Part shown: piece by piece, positions 29,257-37,880 of the stretch
Numbering within the stretch: the first letter of the stretch is position 1
Layout: each line of letters begins with the position of its first letter
DNA from: JAVBLP01 sp031553505
GTDB taxonomy: Bacteria; Elusimicrobiota; Endomicrobiia; Endomicrobiales; Endomicrobiaceae
DNA length: 57,743 nucleotides
Assembly: GCA_031553505.1 (NCBI GenBank)
Contig: JAVBLP010000009.1
Coordinates: forward strand, 1 to 57,743
Direction: 5' to 3'
Position numbers and translations under genes: made by a program
The notes under the pieces: model-generated
What the model was told of the DNA's origin: nothing
The model's input: only the letters and a program-made list of their open reading frames with translations
Database searches by the model: none

Positions 29257-30198
29257 ATGATTTCAGCTTTATTTTACATTCTGATTTTTCCGGGATTTTT
29301 ATTTCTTTTTATTTTGGCGCTCGCGTCAGAATACGTTGACAGAAAGCTCTATGCGAGAATGCAGACAAGGGTCGGGCCTCCGTGGTTCCAGCCTTTTGCG
29401 GATTTAATAAAGCTTTTCGCGAAAGAGCTTATAATTCCCGAGCACGCCGACAGATGGATATTTAAAACGCTTCCGCTTGTGGCTTGCGCCGCCGCGGCAA
29501 CGGCTTATTTGTTTATGCCAATCTGGAAGCCTGAAAGCTTGTTTTCTTTCAGGGGCGATATAGTTGCCGTTATTTACGTTATGACTATTCCCACGCTTAC
29601 TTATTTTTTGGGCGGCTGGTATTCAAGGTCGCTTTATTCGCTTATAGGTTCCGTCAGGGTGCTTACGCAGCTTTTCTCATATGAAGTTCCGCTTTTGATG
29701 GCGGTTTTGGCTCCCGGAATACTCGCAAGTTCGTGGACTTTTTCAAAAGTGATAAATTTCTATTCCGTTAACGGATGGCTGTTTTTAATAAATATTATAG
29801 GTTTTGGCGTAGCGCTTGTAGCGGTACAGGGAAAGCTTGAGAAAGTTCCTTTCGATATTCCTGAAGCGGAAACCGAAATTGTCGCGGGCACTTTTACCGA
29901 ATACACGGGCCCTTTGTACGCTTACTTTAAACTTGCGATGAATATGCAGACAATAGCTGTCGCTACTCTTCTTTCGGCAGTGTTTTTGCCGTTTGGGTAT
30001 CACTGCGGCTTTATATGGGGCTTGATAATTTATCTCGTTAAAATATTTGCCATAGTGGCGCTGCTTGCTGTTATAAGGACTATTTTTGCAAGAATCAGGA
30101 TGGATCAGATGGTAAGATTGTGCTGGAAATACCTTACTCCCGTAGCTTTGCTTCAGATTTTGATTAACATAATTTTAAAAGCGGTGGTGGTTCAATAA
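29257..30198 (+). CDS. NuoH/EchB/HycD-like membrane subunit
   Basis: 313 aa, about eight membrane helices. Recognisable stretches are ERK-type 'DRKLYARMQTRVGPPWFQPFADLIKL' split over residues ~27-52 and 'KVPFDIPEAETEIVAGT..EY' around 196-220, the hallmark acidic loop of NuoH-type subunits. It anchors the peripheral hydrogenase module to the membrane arm. The ATG follows AAAAAGGTT. The stop overlaps the next start by one base. Confidence 0.93.
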   Translation: MISALFYILIFPGFLFLFILALASEYVDRKLYARMQTRVGPPWFQPFADLIKLFAKELIIPEHADRWIFKTLPLVACAAAATAYLFMPIWKPESLFSFRGDIVAVIYVMTIPTLTYFLGGWYSRSLYSLIGSVRVLTQLFSYEVPLLMAVLAPGILASSWTFSKVINFYSVNGWLFLINIIGFGVALVAVQGKLEKVPFDIPEAETEIVAGTFTEYTGPLYAYFKLAMNMQTIAVATLLSAVFLPFGYHCGFIWGLIIYLVKIFAIVALLAVIRTIFARIRMDQMVRLCWKYLTPVALLQILINIILKAVVVQ

Positions 30199-30767
30199 TG
30201 AAAAAGAATATAGGCGCCGTACTTTCTGAAGCATTAGGATCGCTTTTTAAGAAACCCGCTACTTCCGAATACCCTAAAAAGAAACGCGAAATACATAAAA
30301 GTTATGCCGGCATGATATCTTTTGAACAAGATAAATGCATAGGCTGCCAGATTTGCGTTAGAAACTGTCCCGCAAACGCGATTAAAATAACTAAAGTTGC
30401 CGATAAAGTTTTCAGCTGTGAGCTTTCTTTGGCAAACTGCATATTCTGTTCCCAGTGCGTTTTGTCGTGCCCCAAAAAAGCTTTGCATACCACTGACAGC
30501 TTTGAATTAGCGCAGACTGACAAATCAAAACTTACCGTAAAACGTGAAGATTTGGCCCCGAAAAAAGAAAAACAGGCTGAACCTGCCGCGCAGCAGCCAG
30601 TTATACAAGAAAATGCTCCTGTAAAAGAAGCAGTTGCTGAAGAAAAAAACGTACCGCAGGCGCCTCAACAAGCCGCGTCGGCTCCTGTTTCTGCAAAAGC
30701 AGAACCAAACAAGCCGCAGCAGCAGACTCTAAATATAGATTCTGACCCTGCACAGACAAAAAAATAA
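30198..30767 (+). CDS. NuoI/EchF-like 2x[4Fe-4S] ferredoxin subunit with a long disordered tail
   Basis: 189 aa. Two [4Fe-4S] motifs are present: C47, C50, C53, C57 and C81, C84, C87, C91. They form the electron wire from soluble ferredoxin to the small subunit. From about residue 107 to the end the sequence is a low-complexity, Lys/Glu then Ala/Gln/Pro-rich tail of some 80 residues that ordinary NuoI/EchF proteins lack. The tail could tether a soluble redox partner or simply be a linker. It overlaps the following gene by one base. Confidence 0.9.
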   Translation: MKKNIGAVLSEALGSLFKKPATSEYPKKKREIHKSYAGMISFEQDKCIGCQICVRNCPANAIKITKVADKVFSCELSLANCIFCSQCVLSCPKKALHTTDSFELAQTDKSKLTVKREDLAPKKEKQAEPAAQQPVIQENAPVKEAVAEEKNVPQAPQQAASAPVSAKAEPNKPQQQTLNIDSDPAQTKK

Positions 30768-31249
30768 TGGAAAAAATAACTGAAGTCTTAGAACAGTTCC
30801 TTAAAGGCGCGCAAAGGACTGTTTTTCTTGCTATAGGCTCTATTTTACGCAGTGATGACGCTGCGGGCATTATAGCCGCCGAAGCGCTTTTGGAATATGA
30901 TTTGCCGGAAAGTTTTAAAGTGTTGTTAGGGCATACCGCCCCGGAAAACCTTACCGGCGAAATAAAAAAATTTGCCCCGACGCACTTAATAATATGCGAC
31001 GCGGCTGAAAGCGGCATAAAAACCGGAGAAATCAGCATTATTGCTTCCGATTTGGTTGACGGCGCGGCTTTTTCCACGCATATGATGCCGATGAACGTTT
31101 TTATAAATTACATATCTGTCGATAATCCCTGCAAATCTCTTATTTTGGGCATACAGCCCGCAAACCTTGAATTTGGGGAAGACGTTACCCCTGAAGTAAA
31201 AGCCGCCGCTGAAAAATTGGCGCAAATAATTATTAAAATTATAAATTGA
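30767..31249 (+). CDS. hycI: Hydrogenase maturation endopeptidase, HycI-type
   Basis: 160 aa. Removes the C-terminal extension of the hydrogenase large subunit after nickel insertion. The three residues that bind nickel in HycI are conserved: D31 in ILRSDDAAG, D76 in IICDAAESG and H103 in STHMMP. The terminal GIQPANLEFG motif is also typical. It is the last gene of the operon and is coupled by one-base overlap to the ferredoxin subunit. Its presence fits the extension after DPCFSCTDR in the large subunit. Confidence in function is high; the symbol is by family resemblance. Confidence 0.93.
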   Translation: MEKITEVLEQFLKGAQRTVFLAIGSILRSDDAAGIIAAEALLEYDLPESFKVLLGHTAPENLTGEIKKFAPTHLIICDAAESGIKTGEISIIASDLVDGAAFSTHMMPMNVFINYISVDNPCKSLILGIQPANLEFGEDVTPEVKAAAEKLAQIIIKIIN

Positions 31250-31265
31250 AAAATGAAATTACCGT

Positions 31266-31313
31266 GTTTTTGCGGAGCAAAAACTGCTAATTCGATTTCG
31301 GCGAAGCCGAAAT
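31266..31313. repeat. Two small tandem hairpins downstream of the hydrogenase operon
   Basis: GTTTTTGC-gga-GCAAAAAC (31266-31284) and ATTTCGGC-gaa-GCCGAAAT (31295-31313) are two perfect 8-bp stems with 3-nt loops. Neither is followed by a T-run, so they are not clear terminators. They may mark a short intergenic repeat. No other gene-like signal is seen in the 165-bp gap. Confidence 0.55.
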
Positions 31314-31414
31314 GCACTATATCAACTCTTCGCTCTTTTTCTGCTTTTAAATTCCTCTGGCAAAAAGATTAAAAACTATATAAAATATCAATAACAATTT
31401 AAAAATGAGGATAT

Positions 31415-34400
31415 ATGAAATTTTCAAAAATCTTTTCTGCTCTTCTCTTAATAGCTTTGTTTGCTTGCTGCGCGCAGGCTGTCAATATAAACTCACAATC
31501 CGCTTTTAATAGTTTAAACTGGACGCTTATCACATCCACAAATCCCGCCGTGCTTTCCGGAAGTTACTACTTAAATGCCGCAAAAACGATAGGCAACGGC
31601 GCTTCCATAAGGTCAAACGACACAAGCTGGCGCACGATTACTTCGTCAGGCACCCACAGAATGTTTACTATTACAAGCGGGACTATAACATTTTCAAATA
31701 TAATACTTTCCGGCGGCCAGTATGCCGGCAACAGCGATACGCAGGGCGGCGGCGCGATATATGTTTCCGGCAGCACTTTAGCGGTAAGCGGCAGCGTAAC
31801 TTTCCAGTCAAACACTTCGTCCGCATCGGGCGGAGCGGTATATGTAAATTCCGGCAGCACTACGTTTAACGGCGGTACGGTAAACTTTACCGGAAATAAG
31901 ACCCAAAATACCGGAAGCGGCGGAGCTATTTACACGGGAGGTTCGCTGGCTTTCGGCACTACAAGTTACTTGACTATGACAAATAATGAAGCTGCTCTTC
32001 ACGGTGGCGCAGTTTATACTAATGGCGCAATTACTGTGTCTGCGGCTTCCGTAACCATCAACGGCAATACCGCAACTACAGGCAATGGCGGGGGTATATT
32101 TGCTTCAGGAAATGTGAATTTTAATAATACAAGGGCGACCGTTGTGATAGATTCAAACTCTGCGGATGTTTTGGGAGGCGGTATATTTTCAAGCGGAACT
32201 GTTACTTTTACCGGAGGCGCGTCAATTACAGCCAACCATAATACCAGAGGGCAGTCAGCTACCCCATTGCGCAAGGGCGGCGGAATTTATGCCAACGGCA
32301 ATGTAAGTTTTACCTCAGCTACAGCAACCATTGTTTTGCAAAATAATAGTTCTAACGATTATGGCGGCGCGATATTTACAAACGCTGCTGTAACATTCAG
32401 CGGTTCGGCAAATATATCAGGAAACAGTTCGGTCGTGCATGACGGCGGTGCGGTTTACGCGGTCGGAAACGTAAATTTTAACAATAATAACGGTTCAGTT
32501 ACTTTAGCCTCAAACTCGGCATCAAGTTCAGGCAGCGGCTCAGGCGGCGCGATATTTTCAAGCGGAACCGTTACCGTAAATTCATATATAAACGCATCAT
32601 GGAACAGCGCGTCTGCGAGCGGCGGTGTTATAGCTGCAAAAAATATTTCTGTCAGGGACGGCGGCGTTTTTGAAAATAACTCATCAAAAGCGCATGGCGG
32701 CGCGATATTTTTGTACAGCGGAACATCTTCAATATCCGCGCTTGCAAGGGATGTCGTTTTTACAAACAATGTTTCAAGCGTCGGAAGAAATGACATTCAC
32801 CTTAACAGCACAGGCTCTGCCATTGTTTTAAATCTTACCGCAAACGCCGGAAGGAGCATAATATTTAACGGCGGCATAACGAATACAAGCGGCGGCACAT
32901 TTTCATCAACGGTTAATAAGCTTGGCGCGGGTTATTTAGTGTTAAACGGCAGTTTTACATTGCAAAATTTTAATGTTCAGGCGGGTACCGTAACGCTTGG
33001 CGCGAATTCTTACTTTTACGCGCTCACTTCTACCTTTGCAGTTAATACATTTATAGATATGCGCAATAACAATAGCAGCGATGTTTATTATGGAAATTAC
33101 ATGCGTTCAAGCGCATTATTATATTTTGACATGGATTCGGATTCTAGCGCTTCTGACCTCATTAACGTGAATACGGCTAATATGGCAGGAAGCACTGTGA
33201 AGGTCGGAATACACGGGGTTGATTCAAGCACTAAAACTTATACTTTGATCAAAACCGCGAACAACAGCAGCGGAGCCATAGGCATTAATAAAATGAATGT
33301 TGAAGGCAGCACAATGACAAGAGTAAACGCCAATATAATTTACGATACAGGTAACAGCTCAAGCTGGAGGCAAGTAGACCTTGTCATGAAAATAGATCAG
33401 CTTAACGCTTTGGGCGGCCTTAGCGATAACCAGATGCAGACGGCGCTTGCCCTTGACAGCGTTTACGGAAACGCCATCGGGGATTTGTTTTATATTATTG
33501 ATTACGCCGATCAGCAGCCGGCGGCTGTAAGAAAGCAGGCTTTGACAGAGTTATCGGGGCATATTTATGCTAATGCCATAACTATCCCGGCATTTAACGC
33601 CGCAAAAAACAGCGTTCTTTCCAGGCTTAAAAAGAGTTACTTTTTGGCCGATGACAGCGTTACTAAAAGAAATATATGGGTACAAGGCTACGGCGCGAGC
33701 AATAAGTATAAAGGCGATGATAACTCGCCGGGGGATTTCTCGGCATCAAACAGCGGCGTACAGGCTGGCTTTGATACAATGCAGGATGAAAAGCAGATAT
33801 TCGGCATAAGCTTTGGTTTTGTAAATACTGCTTCAGAGCAAAATGACGATAAAGTAGACATCAACGGATACAGTGTTGGCGGTTACGGCTCATATTTTTT
33901 TGATAATAACCTTGAGTTGAAAATGATGGTTATGGGCGCGAAACAGGATTACAGTTCAACCAGAAACATAAAATACTTGCCTGTGACCAGGATTGCGCGC
34001 GCTGATTTTGAAGGTTACAGCATTAATACTTCCGCAGAGCTCGGTTACGATTACTTCTATAAAGAAAACTTATATTTCAGGCCTTTTGCCGGGCTAGATT
34101 ATTCTTATGTTTCAACAAGAGAGTTTAGTGAAAACGGCGCCGACAGCGCTGATTTGACGCTTTACGGCGGCTCGTATAACAGGGCAAACGGAAGCATGGG
34201 CATGCAGATTAACAACGGTACCGATATGAGATGGAAATGGTACGGCGAAATGCGTTTTGATATGTTGTTTGCCGGCAGGGCAGGCAAATTTGAAGGCGAA
34301 TTTAAAAATACTAACCAGCAGATTGAAATTTTAGGTATTGAAAACGACGTTTTTAATATTGTTATAGGAGGCGGAGTGCTGTTTGACATATCTTCGAGTT

Positions 34401-34516
34401 TCAGCGCTTACGCGAACGTCAACGGAATGTTTTCCGGCACGCAGACAGGCTATTACGGAAACCTCGGAATAAACTATAAATTTTCCACCCAGGGGTTTGA
34501 TTTCTACGAAAAATAG
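31415..34516 (+). CDS. Autotransporter with Chlamydia Pmp-type GGAI/GGAV repeats
   Basis: 1033 aa. A signal peptide (MKFSKIFSALLLIAL..CCAQA) is followed by a beta-helix-like passenger. Residues ~110-430 contain about a dozen degenerate repeats of the GG[AG][AIV][IVF][YF] type spaced ~25-30 residues apart (GGAIYVSG, GGAVYVNSG, GGGIFASG, GGAIFTNA and so on), which is the polymorphic outer-membrane protein pattern. Residues ~750-1033 form an autotransporter beta-barrel (NIWVQGYGASNKY... strands with alternating aromatic residues). It ends in FYEK, not in the common terminal Phe. Role by family: a surface-exposed or secreted adhesin. Full FxxN partner motifs are not obvious, so the repeats match Pmp only in part. 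Confidence 0.88.
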   Translation: MKFSKIFSALLLIALFACCAQAVNINSQSAFNSLNWTLITSTNPAVLSGSYYLNAAKTIGNGASIRSNDTSWRTITSSGTHRMFTITSGTITFSNIILSGGQYAGNSDTQGGGAIYVSGSTLAVSGSVTFQSNTSSASGGAVYVNSGSTTFNGGTVNFTGNKTQNTGSGGAIYTGGSLAFGTTSYLTMTNNEAALHGGAVYTNGAITVSAASVTINGNTATTGNGGGIFASGNVNFNNTRATVVIDSNSADVLGGGIFSSGTVTFTGGASITANHNTRGQSATPLRKGGGIYANGNVSFTSATATIVLQNNSSNDYGGAIFTNAAVTFSGSANISGNSSVVHDGGAVYAVGNVNFNNNNGSVTLASNSASSSGSGSGGAIFSSGTVTVNSYINASWNSASASGGVIAAKNISVRDGGVFENNSSKAHGGAIFLYSGTSSISALARDVVFTNNVSSVGRNDIHLNSTGSAIVLNLTANAGRSIIFNGGITNTSGGTFSSTVNKLGAGYLVLNGSFTLQNFNVQAGTVTLGANSYFYALTSTFAVNTFIDMRNNNSSDVYYGNYMRSSALLYFDMDSDSSASDLINVNTANMAGSTVKVGIHGVDSSTKTYTLIKTANNSSGAIGINKMNVEGSTMTRVNANIIYDTGNSSSWRQVDLVMKIDQLNALGGLSDNQMQTALALDSVYGNAIGDLFYIIDYADQQPAAVRKQALTELSGHIYANAITIPAFNAAKNSVLSRLKKSYFLADDSVTKRNIWVQGYGASNKYKGDDNSPGDFSASNSGVQAGFDTMQDEKQIFGISFGFVNTASEQNDDKVDINGYSVGGYGSYFFDNNLELKMMVMGAKQDYSSTRNIKYLPVTRIARADFEGYSINTSAELGYDYFYKENLYFRPFAGLDYSYVSTREFSENGADSADLTLYGGSYNRANGSMGMQINNGTDMRWKWYGEMRFDMLFAGRAGKFEGEFKNTNQQIEILGIENDVFNIVIGGGVLFDISSSFSAYANVNGMFSGTQTGYYGNLGINYKFSTQGFDFYEK

Positions 34517-34560
34517 AAACGACAAGTAATAAGTAACGGTTAATAACTAATAGTTAAACA

Positions 34561-34598
34561 AAAAAGCAGGCGGTGAACACTCACCGCCTGCTTTTTTT
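34561..34598. terminator. Bidirectional intrinsic terminator between convergent genes
   Basis: A perfect 16-bp stem (AAAAAGCAGGCGGTGA / TCACCGCCTGCTTTTT) with loop ACAC has A/T-tracts on both sides. It serves the autotransporter on the plus strand and the pyrophosphatase on the minus strand. Confidence 0.95.
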
Positions 34599-34608
34599 GG
34601 TTTATTAT

Positions 34609-37020
34609 TTATTCTTTGTTGCGCAGATCCGTAAATGATTTCACTACAAACACTAATGCTCCCGCAAAGAATACAGCGGCCAGTATTGTGTTTAAATGCC
34701 CTTTAGGCGCGAGCACCAAAGCAAGCTCAAGCGCCAAGAGCCCGAAAAGCGTTGTGAACTTTATTATAGGGTTCATCGCGACTGAAGAAGTGTCTTTAAA
34801 AGGATCGCCTACCGTGTCGCCGACTACCGTTGCTTTGTGGAGTTCGGTTCCTTTTTCTTTAAGGTCGACTTCAACGTATTTCTTCGCATTGTCCCACGCT
34901 CCGCCCGCGTTTGCCATAAATATTGCCTGGAAAAGCCCGAACAGCGCTATTGAAATAAGATACCCGATAAAGAAGTACGGCTCTACGAAAGCGAAAGCGA
35001 GCGTTGAAAGAAAAACTACAAGAAACAGGTTTATCATTCCTTTCTGCGCGTATTTCGTACATATTTCAACTACTTTTTTGGAGTCTTCCGTTGAGGCTTT
35101 TTCCGCCGTGCCGTCAAGATTTATATTGTTTTCAATGAACTCTACCGCTTTATAAGCGCCGCTTGTTACCGCGTGGTTAGAAGCGCCAGTAAACCAGTAA
35201 ATTACCGCGCCGCCGGCTATTAAACCGAGAAGGAACGGCGCGTGAAGTATTGAAAGTTTTGCGACCAAATCAGGAATAAGCCCTTCGGTCAAAATAACTA
35301 TGATCGAGAATATCATAGTTGTTGCCCCTACAACCGCCGTGCCGATAAGAACGGGCTTCGCGGTTGCTTTAAAGGTATTTCCCGCTCCGTCATTTTCTTC
35401 AAGGAGCGTTTTTGATTTGTCAAAAGAAGGTTTAAAGCCAAAATCTTTTTCAACTTCGGAATCTATTCCGGGGATGCTTTCAATAAGCGAAAGCTCGTAA
35501 ACTGACTGCGCGTTGTCAGTGACAGGCCCGTAAGAGTCTACGGCGATTGTAACCGGGCCCATTCCGAGAAAGCCGAAAGCCACAAGCCCGAAAGCAAAAA
35601 CTGCCGGGGCTATCATAATCGTGCCTATGCCGAGCGTGCTGATTCCGTACGCTATAGACATAAGTATGATTATCGCAAGGCCCATCCAGTAAGCGCTGTA
35701 ATTTCCTGCGGTTAAACCCGCAAGCACGTTAAGAGACGCGCCGCCGTGTTTTGATGAAGTAACGACATTCTGCACAAAAGCGCTCTTTACCGAAGTGAAT
35801 ACTTTTACGATTTCAGGTATAACGGCGCCTGCGATTGTTCCGCAGCTTATAATTGTTGAAAGCTTCCACCATAAAGAGCCGTCTCCTAAATCGCCGATTA
35901 CCAGTTTTGAAACGATAAACGTGAAGGCTATGGAAACTATTGAAGTAATCCAGACAAGCGACGTTAAAGGCGCTTCAAAGTTCATTTTATCGGAATTGGC
36001 GTATCTTGCCTTTGCCATAAATGAGTTGATCGCGTATGAAAGCGCGCTTGCTATAAGCATTATAAGGCGCATTACAAATATCCAGACTAACAGTTTAACC
36101 TGCATTGAAGGGTCTTTTACGGCAAGCACTATAAATGTTACAAGCGCTACTCCCGTAACGCCGTAAGTTTCAAAACCGTCCGCCGTAGGGCCTACGGAGT
36201 CGCCGGCATTGTCTCCGGTACAGTCCGCGATAACGCCGGGGTTTCTTGCGTCATCTTCTTTTATATTGAATACGATTTTCATTAAATCGGAGCCGATATC
36301 GGCTATTTTTGTAAATATTCCGCCTGCAATTCTGAGCACCGAAGCGCCGAGCGATTCGCCTATCGCGAAACCGATAAAACAAGCGCCCGCGAAATCAGCG
36401 GGGATAAACAGAAGGATTATAAGCATTATCGTAAGCTCTATGCTTATTAGAAGCATTCCGATGCTCATGCCGGCGCGCAAAGGAATCGCGTAAAGCGGGA
36501 AAGGTTTTCCGGTAAGGCTTGCGAAAGAGGTCCTTGAGTTCGCGTATGTGTTAATCCTCATGCCAAACCAGGCAACCGCGTAGCTGCCCAATATGCCGAC
36601 AATGCTGCAAAGGATTATAGTTATAACTTTTATTGCCGCAAAACCCTGCAAAACGCCAAAATAAACTACTATGATTGCCGCGAGGAGCACTTCAAGCACT
36701 ATAATAAATTTTCCCTGCGTTATAAGGTAAGTTTTACACGTTTCGTAAATGAGTTCCGAAATGTTTTTCATCGATTTGTGCACGGGAAGGTTTTTAATCC
36801 CGAGGAAGTGGTAAATGCCGAAGCAAAAACCGAAAGCGCATATAATAAAACCGATTGTTAAAAGCGTGTGGCCGTTAATCGCGTTGCCCAAAAAACTGAC
36901 GGATGATAAATCCGGAAGGGTTAAATCCGCTTCGCTTCCGAAAGACTGGTTGACAGCAGTAAGAACCAATGCGAAAATCGCCGCAAACTTCTTTAAAGAA
37001 AAAATCTTGCCTAGCTGCAT
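34609..37020 (-). CDS. hppA: Membrane-bound ion-pumping pyrophosphatase, divergent subfamily
   Basis: 803 aa from the ATG at 37018-37020, chosen because AAAGGAG lies just upstream; an in-frame codon 51 nt earlier has no such site. About 16 membrane helices. It hydrolyses PPi and pumps H+ or Na+. Recognised segments are EDDARNPGVIADCTGDN, GDSVGPTADGFETY and the C-terminal WDNAKKYVE plus GDTVGDPFKDT. The usual signature DVGADLVGKVE reads DIGSDLMKIVF here, one residue shorter and without the Glu, near residues 241-253. That matches what I recall of a separate divergent clade of membrane pyrophosphatases; which ion it moves cannot be read by eye. For a fermenter it recovers energy from biosynthetic PPi. 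A consensus promoter and ~50-nt leader precede it. Confidence 0.93.
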   Translation of the reverse strand: MQLGKIFSLKKFAAIFALVLTAVNQSFGSEADLTLPDLSSVSFLGNAINGHTLLTIGFIICAFGFCFGIYHFLGIKNLPVHKSMKNISELIYETCKTYLITQGKFIIVLEVLLAAIIVVYFGVLQGFAAIKVITIILCSIVGILGSYAVAWFGMRINTYANSRTSFASLTGKPFPLYAIPLRAGMSIGMLLISIELTIMLIILLFIPADFAGACFIGFAIGESLGASVLRIAGGIFTKIADIGSDLMKIVFNIKEDDARNPGVIADCTGDNAGDSVGPTADGFETYGVTGVALVTFIVLAVKDPSMQVKLLVWIFVMRLIMLIASALSYAINSFMAKARYANSDKMNFEAPLTSLVWITSIVSIAFTFIVSKLVIGDLGDGSLWWKLSTIISCGTIAGAVIPEIVKVFTSVKSAFVQNVVTSSKHGGASLNVLAGLTAGNYSAYWMGLAIIILMSIAYGISTLGIGTIMIAPAVFAFGLVAFGFLGMGPVTIAVDSYGPVTDNAQSVYELSLIESIPGIDSEVEKDFGFKPSFDKSKTLLEENDGAGNTFKATAKPVLIGTAVVGATTMIFSIIVILTEGLIPDLVAKLSILHAPFLLGLIAGGAVIYWFTGASNHAVTSGAYKAVEFIENNINLDGTAEKASTEDSKKVVEICTKYAQKGMINLFLVVFLSTLAFAFVEPYFFIGYLISIALFGLFQAIFMANAGGAWDNAKKYVEVDLKEKGTELHKATVVGDTVGDPFKDTSSVAMNPIIKFTTLFGLLALELALVLAPKGHLNTILAAVFFAGALVFVVKSFTDLRNKE

Positions 37021-37073
37021 AGATGCTCCTTTATGTTTATTACCCGAAAGGGTTGTTGAGGAAGTGTCCAACG

Positions 37074-37103
37074 ATTATACGATTTTATGGACTAAAGTGT
37101 CAA
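37074..37103 (-). promoter_or_regulatory. Consensus promoter of the membrane pyrophosphatase gene
   Basis: On the minus strand: TTGACA (37103-37098), an 18-nt spacer and TATAAT (37079-37074), both boxes perfect. The start codon is ~54 nt downstream. A small ACCC/GGGT hairpin (37042-37053) lies in the leader. Confidence 0.85.
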
Positions 37104-37181
37104 TTTTGGGCTTTAAATACTTTTACTAATTATATACAATCCATTTATTCATAATTATCATACTTTTAAAGGCGGATTTTA

Positions 37182-37871
37182 GTGAGATTTATAAGAAATA
37201 CAGCCGCGTTTTTCGCTCTTCCGGGCGTTTTGGCGTGCGCTTACGGCTTATGTAAAGTTTTTTTGTCATTTACTGGTTCAAGCGGCACACAGTATATACC
37301 GTTTTGGCTCGGTATTTTTTGTTACTGCGTGTTTCAGGTAATTTTTTACAAACCGATGCGTACTTACGTTTTCGGGCACGAGCTTACGCACGCGGTTGCG
37401 GGAGTGCTGAGCGGCGCTAAAATAAAAAAATTTAAAGTCGGCAAAGAATCCGGCAGCGTTACTTTAAGCAAAGACAATGTATGGATAACTTTAGCGCCTT
37501 ATTTCTTCCCGATTTACACGTTTGCTATAATACTTGTTTATATATTTCTCGGCTGGTTTGCGGACATAAGGCAGTTTTATCCGTATTTTTTGTTTTTGAT
37601 TGGGATTTCAATAGCTTTTCATATTGCTTTAACGGTTTATATCGTAAGCATAGACCAACCCGATTTGAAAGTTTACGGCGTATTTTTTTCATACGTGCTT
37701 ATTCTTTTTATAAATGTGATAGTTTTTGCTTTGCTTGCCGCTTTGGCTTTTCCGAATGAAATAAGCGTTTCTGAGGTTTTTGGCGAGATGTATGAAAGCG
37801 TTGTGGCCGTATATGTGTTTTTGCTTTCGGGGATAAAAGAGATTTTTACCGCGTTTACAAGCGCGTCATAG
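37182..37871 (+). CDS. Putative M50-type membrane zinc peptidase
   Basis: 229 aa, about six membrane helices, GTG start after AAAGGCGG. The motif FGHELTH (H66-E67-x-x-H70) inside a hydrophobic stretch is an HExxH zinc site of the site-2-protease/M50 kind, and APYFFPIYTF may supply a later conserved helix. I do not see the classic N/S-x-x-P-x-x-x-x-D motif clearly, so it may belong to a small M50B-like family of unknown substrate. It is the first gene of a run of closely spaced membrane-protein genes. Confidence 0.6.
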   Translation: MRFIRNTAAFFALPGVLACAYGLCKVFLSFTGSSGTQYIPFWLGIFCYCVFQVIFYKPMRTYVFGHELTHAVAGVLSGAKIKKFKVGKESGSVTLSKDNVWITLAPYFFPIYTFAIILVYIFLGWFADIRQFYPYFLFLIGISIAFHIALTVYIVSIDQPDLKVYGVFFSYVLILFINVIVFALLAALAFPNEISVSEVFGEMYESVVAVYVFLLSGIKEIFTAFTSAS

Positions 37872-37880
37872 GAGGAAAAA

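Noticed and set aside
21167..30767. Operon as respiratory Complex I
   Set aside because: The NuoD-like subunit keeps all four nickel-ligand cysteines, NuoE/F/G are absent and a hydrogenase maturation protease is included, so it is a hydrogenase.
31266..31313. Tandem hairpins as the hydrogenase operon terminator
   Set aside because: Neither stem is followed by a T-tract, so intrinsic termination is not supported.
31740..32720. Regularly spaced GGCGGCGCGATATTT-like DNA as a CRISPR-like array
   Set aside because: The repeats are in frame, imperfect and encode the GGAIF/GGAIY motifs of the autotransporter passenger.
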